A DNA stretch of 64,000 nt. Origin: Rahnella inusitata. GTDB taxonomy: Bacteria; Pseudomonadota; Gammaproteobacteria; Enterobacterales; Enterobacteriaceae. The number at the start of each line of letters is the position of its first letter. The stretch's first letter is position 1. The translations under genes were made by a program, and so were the position numbers. The DNA lies in assembly GCF_003263515.1 (NCBI RefSeq), contig NZ_JYDE01000007.1, positions 124,001 to 188,000 of the forward strand. The letters are read 5' to 3'. Positions 18,662 through 26,631 of the stretch are shown one piece after another. Under the pieces are notes generated by a model, which saw nothing but the letters and a program-made list of their open reading frames with translations, did not search any database and had not been told where the DNA came from.

Positions 18662-20467
18662 ATGCAACACGCGCTGACTTTTGTCATCGCGACTCTGTGT
18701 ATCCTGACCATCTGCTACCGATTTTACGGCGTGTTTTTCGTCCGTAAAGTGCTGAAAGCCGATGATGCTCAGGTCACGCCGTCGCATTTACTGGAAGACG
18801 GGAAAGACTATGTCCCGACGAAGAAATGGGTGAACTTTGGCAGCCACTTTGCGGCAATTGCGGCGGCGGGGCCCCTGGTCGGCCCGGTGCTGGCGGCGCA
18901 GTACGGTTATCTGCCCGGCATGTTATGGCTGCTGATCGGTTGCGTGGTCGGCGGCGCGGTACACGATACCGTCGTGTTGTTCGCCTCGATGAAACACCGG
19001 GGTAAGTCCCTGTCGGAAGTCGCTAAACGTGAACTCGGGCCGGTAGCTGGCTGGTGTACCGGGCTGGCGATGCTATTTATCATCACCATTACCATGGCGG
19101 GGTTGTCGATGGTGGTAGTACATGCCCTTGAGCGTAACCCGTGGGGCACGTTTGCCGTCTTCATGACCATCCCGGTGGCGATTTGCGTCGGCCTGTGGGA
19201 GCGTCTGACCGGCAGTATGAAAGCCGCTTCGTGGGCAGGCATTATCGCGATTATGGCCTGCGTGGTGATCGGGCCGTACATCCAGGCCTCGGCGTTTGGC
19301 GAATGGCTCAGCCTGCGCGCCTCGACGGTCAGTCTGGTCCTGCCGGTCTACGCTTTCTTCGCCACCGCTCTGCCGGTATGGATGTTACTGACGCCGCGCG
19401 GTTATCTCTCCAGCTTCATGAAAATCGGCGTGTTCGGCGCGCTGATCGTCGGCGTGGTGTTCATCAACCCGGAAATTCAGTTCCCGGCGATCACGCAGTT
19501 TATCCACGGTGGCGGCCCGGTGCTGGCCGGTCCGGTCTGGCCGTTTATCTCAATCACTATCGCCTGTGGCGCGATATCAGGTTTCCACGCATTTATCGGT
19601 TCCGGCACCACGCCCAAGCAAATAGACAAATGGAGTGACATTTTGCCGGTCGGTTTTGGGGCGATGTTAGCGGAGTGCGTGGTCGGCGTGATGGCGTTGA
19701 TTGCCGCCACCGCGCTGCATCCGGCGGATTATTTTGCGATTAACTCCGCGCCAGAAGTGTTTGCCGGTCTGGGCATGCAGGTGGTGAATCTGCCGACGCT
19801 TAGCCAGGAAATTGGCTTAGACCTGAGCGGGCGCACCGGCGGTGCCGTGACGCTGGCGGTGGGCATGGCAGATATCTTCACGCGCATCCCGTGGTTCAGC
19901 CATTTGTCCTCTTACTTCTTCCAGTTCGTGGTGATGTTCGAGGCGGTATTCATCCTGACAGCGGTCGATTCAGGCACCCGTGTGGCGCGCTATCTGTTGC
20001 AGGATTTCTTCGGTGACCTGTGGGCGCCGCTGAAACGTACTGACTGGTGGCCGGGCGCGGTGGCATGCAGTATTGTCGCCTGCCTGCTGTGGGGATATTT
20101 GCTGAACTCCGGCGATATCAACTCAGTCTGGGCGCTGTTTGGCGTCTCCAACCAGCTGATGGCTTCAATCGGCCTGATGATCGGCGCGACCATTATTCTG
20201 CGTCTGGCGGATAAGCGCCGCTATATGCTGACCTGCCTGATCCCGCTGGCGTATCTCTACGTGACCGTGAACTACGCGGCGTACTGGATGGTGGCTCACG
20301 TCTATTTCAATCCGCTGGCCAAAGGTTTTAATCTGTTCAACGGCACAATTTCTATCATCATGGTCGCGCTCGGTGCGGTAATTATGGTGGCATCCATCCT
20401 GCGCTGGATAAAACTGTGGCAGGCACGCAGTGAAGGTGTAGTGGAGGATGTGGCGGCGACGGTATAA
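18662..20467 (+). CDS. CstA/BtsT-family pyruvate or peptide transporter (short form)
   Basis: Inner-membrane transporter of the carbon-starvation (CstA) family, whose E. coli members BtsT and CstA take up pyruvate. 601 residues against 716 for BtsT and 701 for CstA: the first transmembrane extension and the C-terminal segment are shorter, as in the CstA forms of several other bacteria. Family motifs are clear: FGSHFAAIAAAGPLVGPVLAAQYGYLPG, ITIACGAISGFHAFIGSGTTPK, LFGVSNQLMA. The ATG at 18662 with GGAG upstream is favoured over an in-frame ATG 36 bp earlier. Placement directly behind btsSR with a BtsR-like operator between suggests it is this strain's pyruvate-induced carrier; whether it is the true BtsT counterpart needs phylogeny. 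Confidence 0.88.
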   Translation: MQHALTFVIATLCILTICYRFYGVFFVRKVLKADDAQVTPSHLLEDGKDYVPTKKWVNFGSHFAAIAAAGPLVGPVLAAQYGYLPGMLWLLIGCVVGGAVHDTVVLFASMKHRGKSLSEVAKRELGPVAGWCTGLAMLFIITITMAGLSMVVVHALERNPWGTFAVFMTIPVAICVGLWERLTGSMKAASWAGIIAIMACVVIGPYIQASAFGEWLSLRASTVSLVLPVYAFFATALPVWMLLTPRGYLSSFMKIGVFGALIVGVVFINPEIQFPAITQFIHGGGPVLAGPVWPFISITIACGAISGFHAFIGSGTTPKQIDKWSDILPVGFGAMLAECVVGVMALIAATALHPADYFAINSAPEVFAGLGMQVVNLPTLSQEIGLDLSGRTGGAVTLAVGMADIFTRIPWFSHLSSYFFQFVVMFEAVFILTAVDSGTRVARYLLQDFFGDLWAPLKRTDWWPGAVACSIVACLLWGYLLNSGDINSVWALFGVSNQLMASIGLMIGATIILRLADKRRYMLTCLIPLAYLYVTVNYAAYWMVAHVYFNPLAKGFNLFNGTISIIMVALGAVIMVASILRWIKLWQARSEGVVEDVAATV

Positions 20468-20484
20468 ATCACGGTTATCTCATC

Positions 20485-20511
20485 AGCCCTGTCAATGGAC
20501 AGGGCTTTTTT
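20485..20511 (+). terminator. Terminator after the CstA-family gene
   Basis: AGCCCTGTC-aatg-GACAGGGCT followed by a run of six to seven Ts. Confidence 0.9.
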
Positions 20512-20562
20512 GTATCAATTGCTGATTGATCTTCCTGCCGTCCACACCAATAATGCTCCCTT

Positions 20563-20645
20563 GACTCGGGGTGCCGCTCTTGCAAAAGACAGGCTGAGAT
20601 TTTACCCGTATTACCTGATCTGGATTATGCCAGCGTAGGGAAGTC
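20563..20645 (+). ncRNA. TPP riboswitch (thi box) upstream of thiM
   Basis: Read directly from conserved elements in order: closing helix GACT...AGTC, CTCGGGGTGCC, GGCTGAGA, ACCCGT, ACCTGATCTGGATTATGCC and CAGCGTAGGGAA. This is the standard thiamin-pyrophosphate aptamer. It ends about 47 nt before the thiM ATG. In E. coli thiM the ligand-bound form blocks the ribosome-binding site, and the short distance to GGGAG here fits the same translational mechanism. Confidence 0.95.
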
Positions 20646-20692
20646 AGGTATCTCTCCCGATGCCGCCTTCCTGAAAGCCGGTTGGGAGACTT

Positions 20693-21502
20693 ATGAACGT
20701 CCGACCTTCCGTATTTCCCGGTGCGATTGCCGCCGGTTCTTTGCAACAACTCCGCCATCCATCACCGCTGGTCCACTGCCTGACCAACGACGTGGTGCAA
20801 TCTTTTACTGCCAATGTTTTGCTAGCGCTGGGAGCGTCTCCGGCGATGGTGGTTGATCCTGCCGAAGCGGCGCAGTTTAGCGCCGTTGCTGATGCCTTAT
20901 TGGTCAACGTAGGTACGCTGACGCATCCTCACGCCGATGCCATGCTGGCGGCTATTCAGGCGGTGAATCAGGCCGGAAAACCCTGGGTGCTGGATCCGGT
21001 GGCCGTTGGCGGCCTGCGCTGGCGCACCGAATTCTGTCTCGACATCATCAAGCTCAAACCCGCCGCCATTCGCGGCAACGCCTCGGAAATCCGCGCGCTC
21101 AGCGGTCTGAGTGCGTCCGGTCGCGGCGTCGACAGCGGTGACGACTCTCTTTCTGCCTTGCCCGCCGCGCAGCAGCTGGCGCATGAAACCGGCGCGATTG
21201 TCGCAGTCACCGGTGAGACAGATTATGTGACCGACGGCGATCGCTGTTGGGCGGTGCCGGGCGGCCATCCGATGATGACCCGCGTGGTCGGCACCGGCTG
21301 TGCGCTGTCGGCGGTGGTGGCCGCTTTCATTGCGTTGCCGGGCGACCGGCTCGATAACGTCGCGGCAGCCTGTCGCGTCATGTCCTGCGCCGGTGAACGT
21401 GCTTGCGCTACCGTCAAAGGGCCGGGCAGCTTTACGCCAGAGTTCCTCGATAATTTGTACGTAATGAACGGGGAGTGGTTAAACGGGGAGACGCAGCCAT
21501 GA
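20693..21502 (+). CDS. thiM: Hydroxyethylthiazole kinase
   Basis: Salvage enzyme that phosphorylates 4-methyl-5-(2-hydroxyethyl)thiazole for thiamin synthesis. 269 residues of the ribokinase-like thiazole kinase family: [26 protein letters not shown] near the N-terminus, VLDPVAVG in the substrate/Mg region, GNASEIRAL, and the C-terminal anion hole with catalytic Cys in [16 protein letters not shown]. The ATG is preceded by GGGAG, which is the likely target of riboswitch control. The thiM stop overlaps the thiD start (ATGA). Confidence 0.95.
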   Translation: MNVRPSVFPGAIAAGSLQQLRHPSPLVHCLTNDVVQSFTANVLLALGASPAMVVDPAEAAQFSAVADALLVNVGTLTHPHADAMLAAIQAVNQAGKPWVLDPVAVGGLRWRTEFCLDIIKLKPAAIRGNASEIRALSGLSASGRGVDSGDDSLSALPAAQQLAHETGAIVAVTGETDYVTDGDRCWAVPGGHPMMTRVVGTGCALSAVVAAFIALPGDRLDNVAAACRVMSCAGERACATVKGPGSFTPEFLDNLYVMNGEWLNGETQP

Positions 21503-22299
21503 AGCGGATTAATGCGCTGACCATTGCAGGCACCGATCCGAGCGGCGGTGCCGGGATCCAGGCTGATCTCAAAACATTCTCGGCGCTCGGCGCTTACGGC
21601 ACCAGCGTGATCACCGCGCTGGTGGCGCAAAACACCCGCGGCGTTCAATCGGTTTATAATATCGAACCGGAATTTGTGGCGGCGCAGCTGGATTCTGTGC
21701 TCAGCGACGTACGCATCGACAGCACAAAAATCGGTATGCTGGCAAACAGCCAGATTGTGGAAGCGGTCGCGGAACGGCTCCGGCACTATCAGCCGCCGTT
21801 TGTGGTGCTTGATACCGTCATGCTGGCGAAAAGTGGCGATCCGTTATTGCTGCCGGAAGCGGTGGATGCAGTACGCCGGTTGCTGATCCCGCAGGTTTCG
21901 ATCATCACGCCAAACCTGCCAGAAGCGGCAGCGTTACTGGAATGTGCCATAGCGACCAGCGAAGCGGAAATGCGTGAGCAGGGTGAAACCTTGCTGGCGA
22001 TGGGGTGTGGCGCGGTGTTGATGAAGGGCGGTCATCTGAGCGATGAAGAAAGTCCTGACTGGCTATTTATGGCCGGTTCCCGTGAGCGTTTTACCGCGCC
22101 GCGTGTGAATACCCGCCATACCCACGGCACCGGCTGCACATTGTCTGCGGCGCTGGCGGCGCTGCGCCCGCGTCACAACAATTGGGCGGATACCGTGCGC
22201 GAAGCCAAGACGTATCTGCAACATGCGCTGATGCACGCCGACTCTCTTGAAGTGGGCCACGGCATTGGCCCGGTGCATCATTTTCACCGCTGGTGGTAG
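21499..22299 (+). CDS. thiD: Hydroxymethylpyrimidine (phosphate) kinase
   Basis: Phosphorylates HMP and then HMP-P, giving the pyrimidine half of thiamin. 266 residues, as in E. coli, beginning [27 protein letters not shown]; the alternative start eight codons earlier lacks family support. Signature segments: [27 protein letters not shown], and the catalytic region [15 protein letters not shown], ending [14 protein letters not shown]. The ATGA overlap with thiM gives a TPP-regulated two-gene salvage operon. Confidence 0.96.
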   Translation: MKRINALTIAGTDPSGGAGIQADLKTFSALGAYGTSVITALVAQNTRGVQSVYNIEPEFVAAQLDSVLSDVRIDSTKIGMLANSQIVEAVAERLRHYQPPFVVLDTVMLAKSGDPLLLPEAVDAVRRLLIPQVSIITPNLPEAAALLECAIATSEAEMREQGETLLAMGCGAVLMKGGHLSDEESPDWLFMAGSRERFTAPRVNTRHTHGTGCTLSAALAALRPRHNNWADTVREAKTYLQHALMHADSLEVGHGIGPVHHFHRWW

Positions 22300-22316
22300 G
22301 GCGTTATTGACATCAA

Positions 22317-23165
22317 TCAGGCGCTGCGTTGAGTTTCTGCCAGCGCCTGTTGAGCCTGATGAAACATGGACAGCGCCCGTTGTAAGTGCACGGCGTCGAA
22401 CGGATTCAGCGGATAGAATTTTTCGTCTTTGCGCGGGCGCAGCATCACGCGGATTTTATTCGCTGACATCCTTTCATAAAGATAGCTGGCGATGTCCTGA
22501 TTCTCTTCATCCTTCCAGGACAGCACCAGCGCCGCATGCTCACCGCTGCGGCGGCCAATAAACTGCTCGTTCAGCCAAAGACCTTCCAGATCGCCATCAT
22601 TTTGCAATTTTTTGCCGCTAAACCACGGTGAATCTGCCAGCAACCACAGCACCTGCGGTGTGATCTCTTCATGCAACTGTCGCCACATTGGACGGTTATT
22701 GTCCATCTGCCAGCAGGCCATACCAAGATAATCATTCAGCTCGCGCCAGTCATTTTCCAGCCGCTCTTTCAGTTCGGGATCCTGCACGTGCATAAACTGT
22801 TGCAGACCGCTGGCCTGTTCGCCCAGCTTGTTATAGGCGACCACCGTCATGGTGCGGGGTGTACGGCGAAAGGTGACCCACAGCAGGATTTTAGGGATAC
22901 GAAAAGTAATGGCCTGAATGGTCAGCTTGTAACGATTACCGCGAGACATTACCAGGCCGTTCGCGGTACCGCGTTTGTCCTGATAATTTCGCACCAGCAC
23001 CACGCTGTTCTGGCCCATCCATCCGGTGAGGTAATGTTCTTTCTCGCTTTCCGCCACGTCGAGATCGCGGGCGATCTGGCTGATTTTTTCTTCATCCAGC
23101 TGGGCGAGGGACAGTGACTCTTCAGCACTGTAAAAGCTTTTCTTCAGGGAGGCAGTAGCAGGCAT
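22317..23165 (-). CDS. Conserved protein of unknown function
   Basis: A 282-residue protein that I do not recognise. No signal peptide; a hydrophobic stretch around residues 85-105 (AITFRIPKILLWVTF) is flanked by basic residues and could be a buried strand or a short membrane contact. It is rich in Trp and ends in a helix with LQRALSMFHQAQQAL. The ATG at 23165 is chosen over a GTG four codons upstream because GGAA precedes it. It lies 17 bp from the convergent thiD end with no obvious terminator, and is not in an operon with rspR. Base composition is like that of the surrounding core. Confidence 0.6.
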   Translation of the reverse strand: MPATASLKKSFYSAEESLSLAQLDEEKISQIARDLDVAESEKEHYLTGWMGQNSVVLVRNYQDKRGTANGLVMSRGNRYKLTIQAITFRIPKILLWVTFRRTPRTMTVVAYNKLGEQASGLQQFMHVQDPELKERLENDWRELNDYLGMACWQMDNNRPMWRQLHEEITPQVLWLLADSPWFSGKKLQNDGDLEGLWLNEQFIGRRSGEHAALVLSWKDEENQDIASYLYERMSANKIRVMLRPRKDEKFYPLNPFDAVHLQRALSMFHQAQQALAETQRSA

Positions 23166-23288
23166 AAGAATTTCCACGGTATCGATGTGGTTTACAGCTT
23201 ACCTGAAGTTGTCATACAAATTTTAGGGTTAACCCGCAAAAATTAACCTAAAACGATCTGACGGCAGATTTATTCGGGATAATGCCTT

Positions 23289-23975
23289 TTACTCCGCATC
23301 AAACCAGTCGCTGTTTTGCTCGGCTATCGGGGTAATGGTAGAAATCATTTCCTGCAAATGAAGGCGGATGGCATTTTCAGCGGCGTCCGGGTCATGCGCT
23401 TTCAGAGCGTCGAAAATGGCATAGTGCTGCGCGATAAGATTTTCCGGCGGGGAGACTTTGCTGAGTGTCAGGAACCGTACGCGATCCATCGTCGCTTTGA
23501 TGTGTTCGACGGTTTCCCATGCCAGACGGCAGTCGATAATTTGCGCGATCGTGCGGTGAAAATCATCGTCGAGCAACAGAAATTCCTGCGTTTGCTGGCT
23601 TTTTGCCGCCAGCGTCTGACGCTCAAGATTATGTTCCAGCAGCGCCAGATCTTTATCCGTGGCAACCATAGCAGCACGGCGAACCACGGCGGTTTCCACG
23701 GCCTCACGAATGAAACGGCCATCGGCGACGCGCTTGGATGAAATCTTCATCACATACGTACCGCGTTGCGGTAAGACCTGAACCAGCCCGGCTTCGGCCA
23801 GTTTGATAAAGGCTTCGCGAACCGGCTGGCGCGATACGTTAAAGCGTGTGGAAATCTCTTTCTCCGACAGGAATGCCCCCGGCGCGATGGCACAGGTGAC
23901 GATGTCCTGACGCAAGGTGCGGTAAATCTGCTGATTCACCGGCACATTACTGAGAAATTCAAAGGCGTCTGTCAT
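23289..23975 (-). CDS. rspR: GntR/FadR-type regulator RspR
   Basis: Transcriptional regulator of the GntR superfamily, FCD subfamily, 228 residues. The winged helix-turn-helix reads PVNQQIYRTLRQDIVTCAIAPGAFLSEKEISTRFNVSRQPVREAFIKLAEAG in pieces that match E. coli RspR (YdfH) nearly residue for residue, as does the C-terminal QNSDWF. The FCD domain holds the metal/ligand site (LLDDDFHRTI and HLQEM histidines). E. coli RspR controls rspAB. Here rspAB lie 6 kb away on the same strand, separated by an arabinoside cluster. The ATG at 23975 is chosen over an upstream TTG. Confidence 0.85.
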   Translation of the reverse strand: MTDAFEFLSNVPVNQQIYRTLRQDIVTCAIAPGAFLSEKEISTRFNVSRQPVREAFIKLAEAGLVQVLPQRGTYVMKISSKRVADGRFIREAVETAVVRRAAMVATDKDLALLEHNLERQTLAAKSQQTQEFLLLDDDFHRTIAQIIDCRLAWETVEHIKATMDRVRFLTLSKVSPPENLIAQHYAIFDALKAHDPDAAENAIRLHLQEMISTITPIAEQNSDWFDAE

Positions 23976-24087
23976 GGGCAAAAGTTGTCTTCAGAGTCGG
24001 GAGTTAACAATACTAGCATGAGTTTTCTCAGGGTTTTGAGATTGTTAGCGCAAGGTTGTGACAGAAATTTGGGATATTTCATAGAAA

Positions 24088-24924
24088 CTAATCCGAATTG
24101 ATATGCTCACGGCAGTAAAGTTTTTTATAGGCTGCCGGGGTCATGCCCAGCAGCTTGCGAAACACCCGACGAAAATATGCAGCGTCGTTAAAACCGGTGA
24201 GTCGTGCGACATCAGCGACGTTTCCGGTATTGGCCAGCAGCAGCTTCTCGGCGGCGGCGACACGCTGTTTATGCAGCGCATCTGTCAGGGTCATCTGGAA
24301 CGTCAGACGAAAAACGCGTCCAAGATAATCGGCATTGCAGTGCAACCTTTCCGCCAGCTCAGAAGCACCGAGCGGCAGATGAAACTGAGTGGTGATGAGT
24401 TGCCGCGCCTTATAGGCCAGCGCGACGCCGGGCCCGCCGGGTTCCACATTTTCCGGCCAGGCGCGCGCGACTTCCTGCAACAGCAAAATCAGATACAGCG
24501 CCAGTGAATTCCCGCCTCTTTCCTGCTCATATAAAAATAGTCTGAATAGCGTTAAGAGTGTTTCACGATCCCTGACTTTGCAATGCTGTGGAATATTCAG
24601 CTGTAAAGAGGGATTATTTTGCCATGAATCCATTAACGTGCGATTGCTCTCAATATCGAAGTGTAACCAGTAAAATTTTAATTCAGGATCAAACGTCGTT
24701 AACCCTTTATGTTCTCTGCCGGGGAATAACAGTAAACTTTCCCCTTCACGCAAATCAAAACGCGTATTCTCTTCCTGCAATGACAGGCTGCCGCGTACGA
24801 CATAAATCAATTCATGCGAGTTAAGTCTGCGTGTCGGATGTGTGCCGATCCCACGTGAGATAAAGAGCCCGCCGTTCTGCACGTTAACCGGGTACTTCAC
24901 TGGAAATGAAAGTGCATCAGTCAT
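24088..24924 (-). CDS. AraC-family transcriptional regulator
   Basis: A 278-residue AraC/XylS-type regulator. The N-terminal cupin (about 10-150; ELIYVVRGSLSLQEENTRFDLREGESLLLFPG) would bind a sugar, and the C-terminal double helix-turn-helix (about 175-278) ends in the family signature NVADVARLTGFNDAAYFRRVFRKLLGMTPAAYKKLY. It is divergent from the sugar transporter and GH127 genes, so it is the probable activator of arabinofuranoside use. The 272-bp divergent region holds a near-perfect 11-bp direct repeat. The effector is inferred, not shown. Confidence 0.87.
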   Translation of the reverse strand: MTDALSFPVKYPVNVQNGGLFISRGIGTHPTRRLNSHELIYVVRGSLSLQEENTRFDLREGESLLLFPGREHKGLTTFDPELKFYWLHFDIESNRTLMDSWQNNPSLQLNIPQHCKVRDRETLLTLFRLFLYEQERGGNSLALYLILLLQEVARAWPENVEPGGPGVALAYKARQLITTQFHLPLGASELAERLHCNADYLGRVFRLTFQMTLTDALHKQRVAAAEKLLLANTGNVADVARLTGFNDAAYFRRVFRKLLGMTPAAYKKLYCREHINSD

Positions 24925-25116
24925 TTAGCAGGCACGCCCTCAGCAAGTAAAGCCTGACAGTAGCACATAGCACGGTGGCTGCCCGTCCTGCCGGCAGACG
25001 TTTTGATCTGCTTCACATATTCCATGCGTGAGTCGGAATTGTCCCGTTTAACTACTTTATCCTCCTCTTGTTGGCGTCTGGTTCCCGTGCCAGATTAAAT
25101 GCGTACCCTATAAAAA

Positions 25117-25145
25117 CAGGCTGATATAACGCCTCAGCCTGATAT
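25117..25145 (+). promoter_or_regulatory. Direct repeat, candidate AraC-type operator
   Basis: CAGGCTGATAT at 25117-25127 and CAGCCTGATAT at 25135-25145, one mismatch, start-to-start 18 bp, 50-80 bp upstream of the transporter ATG. The same-orientation pair is what AraC-family dimers bind, though the spacing is slightly under the usual 21 bp. Confidence 0.4.
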
Positions 25146-25196
25146 CCCTGCATTCCTGACGGCTTATTAATACACATATAAAAGCGAGGAAATATA

Positions 25197-26605
25197 ATGC
25201 CAACAGATTCTGTTAATACCGGTTCAATATCGGGAAAGAAGGCGGAGGGAATAATTTCTGCGCACACCAAACTTTCTGTCAGTGAGAAAATAGGTTATGG
25301 ATTAGGGGATGCCGGTGGCACGATCATTACCTGCCTGATCACCAGTTTCCTGACCTTCTTCTATACCGACGTATTTGGCCTGACTCCGGCGATTGTCGGT
25401 ACATTGTTTATTTCCCTGCGCGTTATCGATGCGATTTCCGATCCGCTGATGGGCATTCTGGCCGACCGCACGCAAAGCCGGTGGGGACGTTTTCGCCCGT
25501 GGCAACTTTGGATCGCGCTGCCGATTGGTGTGGTGGGTTTTCTGACGTTTACCGTGCCAGGTTTGAGCGGCGACGCCAAAATTGCCTATGCCTTCTTCAC
25601 ATATTTCCTGCTTTCAGTGTCTTACACCGCGATAAATGTGCCGTATTGCGCGCTGATCAACACCATGACCACCGATCATCGCGAAGTCATTTCCTGCCAG
25701 TCATGGCGCTTTGTTTTATGCGGCGTGGCGGGCTTTATGGTGTCCGTCGGGCTGCCGTGGCTGGTGCAGATTTTCGGCAAAGGCGATGCGGCGCTCGGGT
25801 ATCAGCAAGGTGTCGGCTTACTGTGTGCCATTGCCGTAGTGATGTTCCTCTGGTGCTTCTTTACCGTACGCGAACGTCTGCCGCTGGCGCTGCTCGGCCA
25901 GTTCAGCATTCGTGAACATATTCGTGGAATGCTTAAAACGATCAGCTGCTGCTGGTATTGCTGATGTCCTTTCTGCTGATCAATGTGTTCAATCTGCGCG
26001 GCGGCGGCTACATGTATTTCATTACTTACGTGCTGAAAGGCGGTGCCGGATACGCCTCTATGTTCTTTGGCATGGTGACGCTGGCGTCGATTCTGGGGGC
26101 GGTGATCGTCAATCAACTGACCCGGCTTATCGACAGCGTCCGTCTCTATATGATCACCAATCTGGTGCTGGCGGTATTTTCCCTGCTGCTGTGGTTTGTG
26201 CCAGTGGGTGAACAATTCCAGACGCTGTGGCTGGGGATAATCTTTGTGCATTGCGTGATCCTCGGATTCACCCTGCCGCTGCACTTTTCCATCATGGCGT
26301 TCGCAGACGATTACGGTCACTGGAAAAATGGCATCCGTTCCTCGGGCATGAACTTCGCCTTCAATCTGTTCTTCATCAAGCTGGCCTGGGCGTCAAGTGC
26401 CGGGATCATCAGCCTGGTTTTCATTTGGGTGTCTTATCAGGCAGGTGCCGAACACCAGACGCCGGCGTCGCTCGGCGGCATCACGTTGCTTGAAACGCTG
26501 CTGCCTGCGGCGATGCATCTTCTGCTGGCGGGGACGCTGATGTTCTGCAAGCTCGATAACACACTGCTGACGCGGATGTCGCACGATCTGGCGGCCAAAA
26601 TTTAA
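25197..26605 (+). pseudogene. GPH-family sugar:cation symporter, frameshifted
   Basis: Glycoside-pentoside-hexuronide transporter (MelB/XynB/YicJ type), about 469 residues if the frame is restored. The first part ([28 protein letters not shown]..., [18 protein letters not shown]) runs in one frame to a TGA at about 25962. The second part (NVFNLRGGGYMYFITYVL..., DDYGHWKNGIRSSGMNFAF) continues in the -1 frame to 26605. The break maps to the four-A run at 25935-25938; adding one A gives the uninterrupted reading [16 protein letters not shown]. No base is missing elsewhere and both halves look well conserved, so the lesion is recent or a sequencing error. The start ATG has GAGGA at 7 nt. Downstream GH127 follows at 26 bp in the same operon. 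Confidence 0.85.
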
Positions 26606-26631
26606 TGACGTTCATTATTTCAGGAGGTTGT

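Noticed and set aside
25925-25965. Programmed -1 frameshift in the GPH transporter.
   Set aside because: The run is CTTAAAACG; no X-XXY-YYZ slippery heptamer is in the zero frame and no downstream stem is evident. Transporters of this family are not known to use frameshifting.
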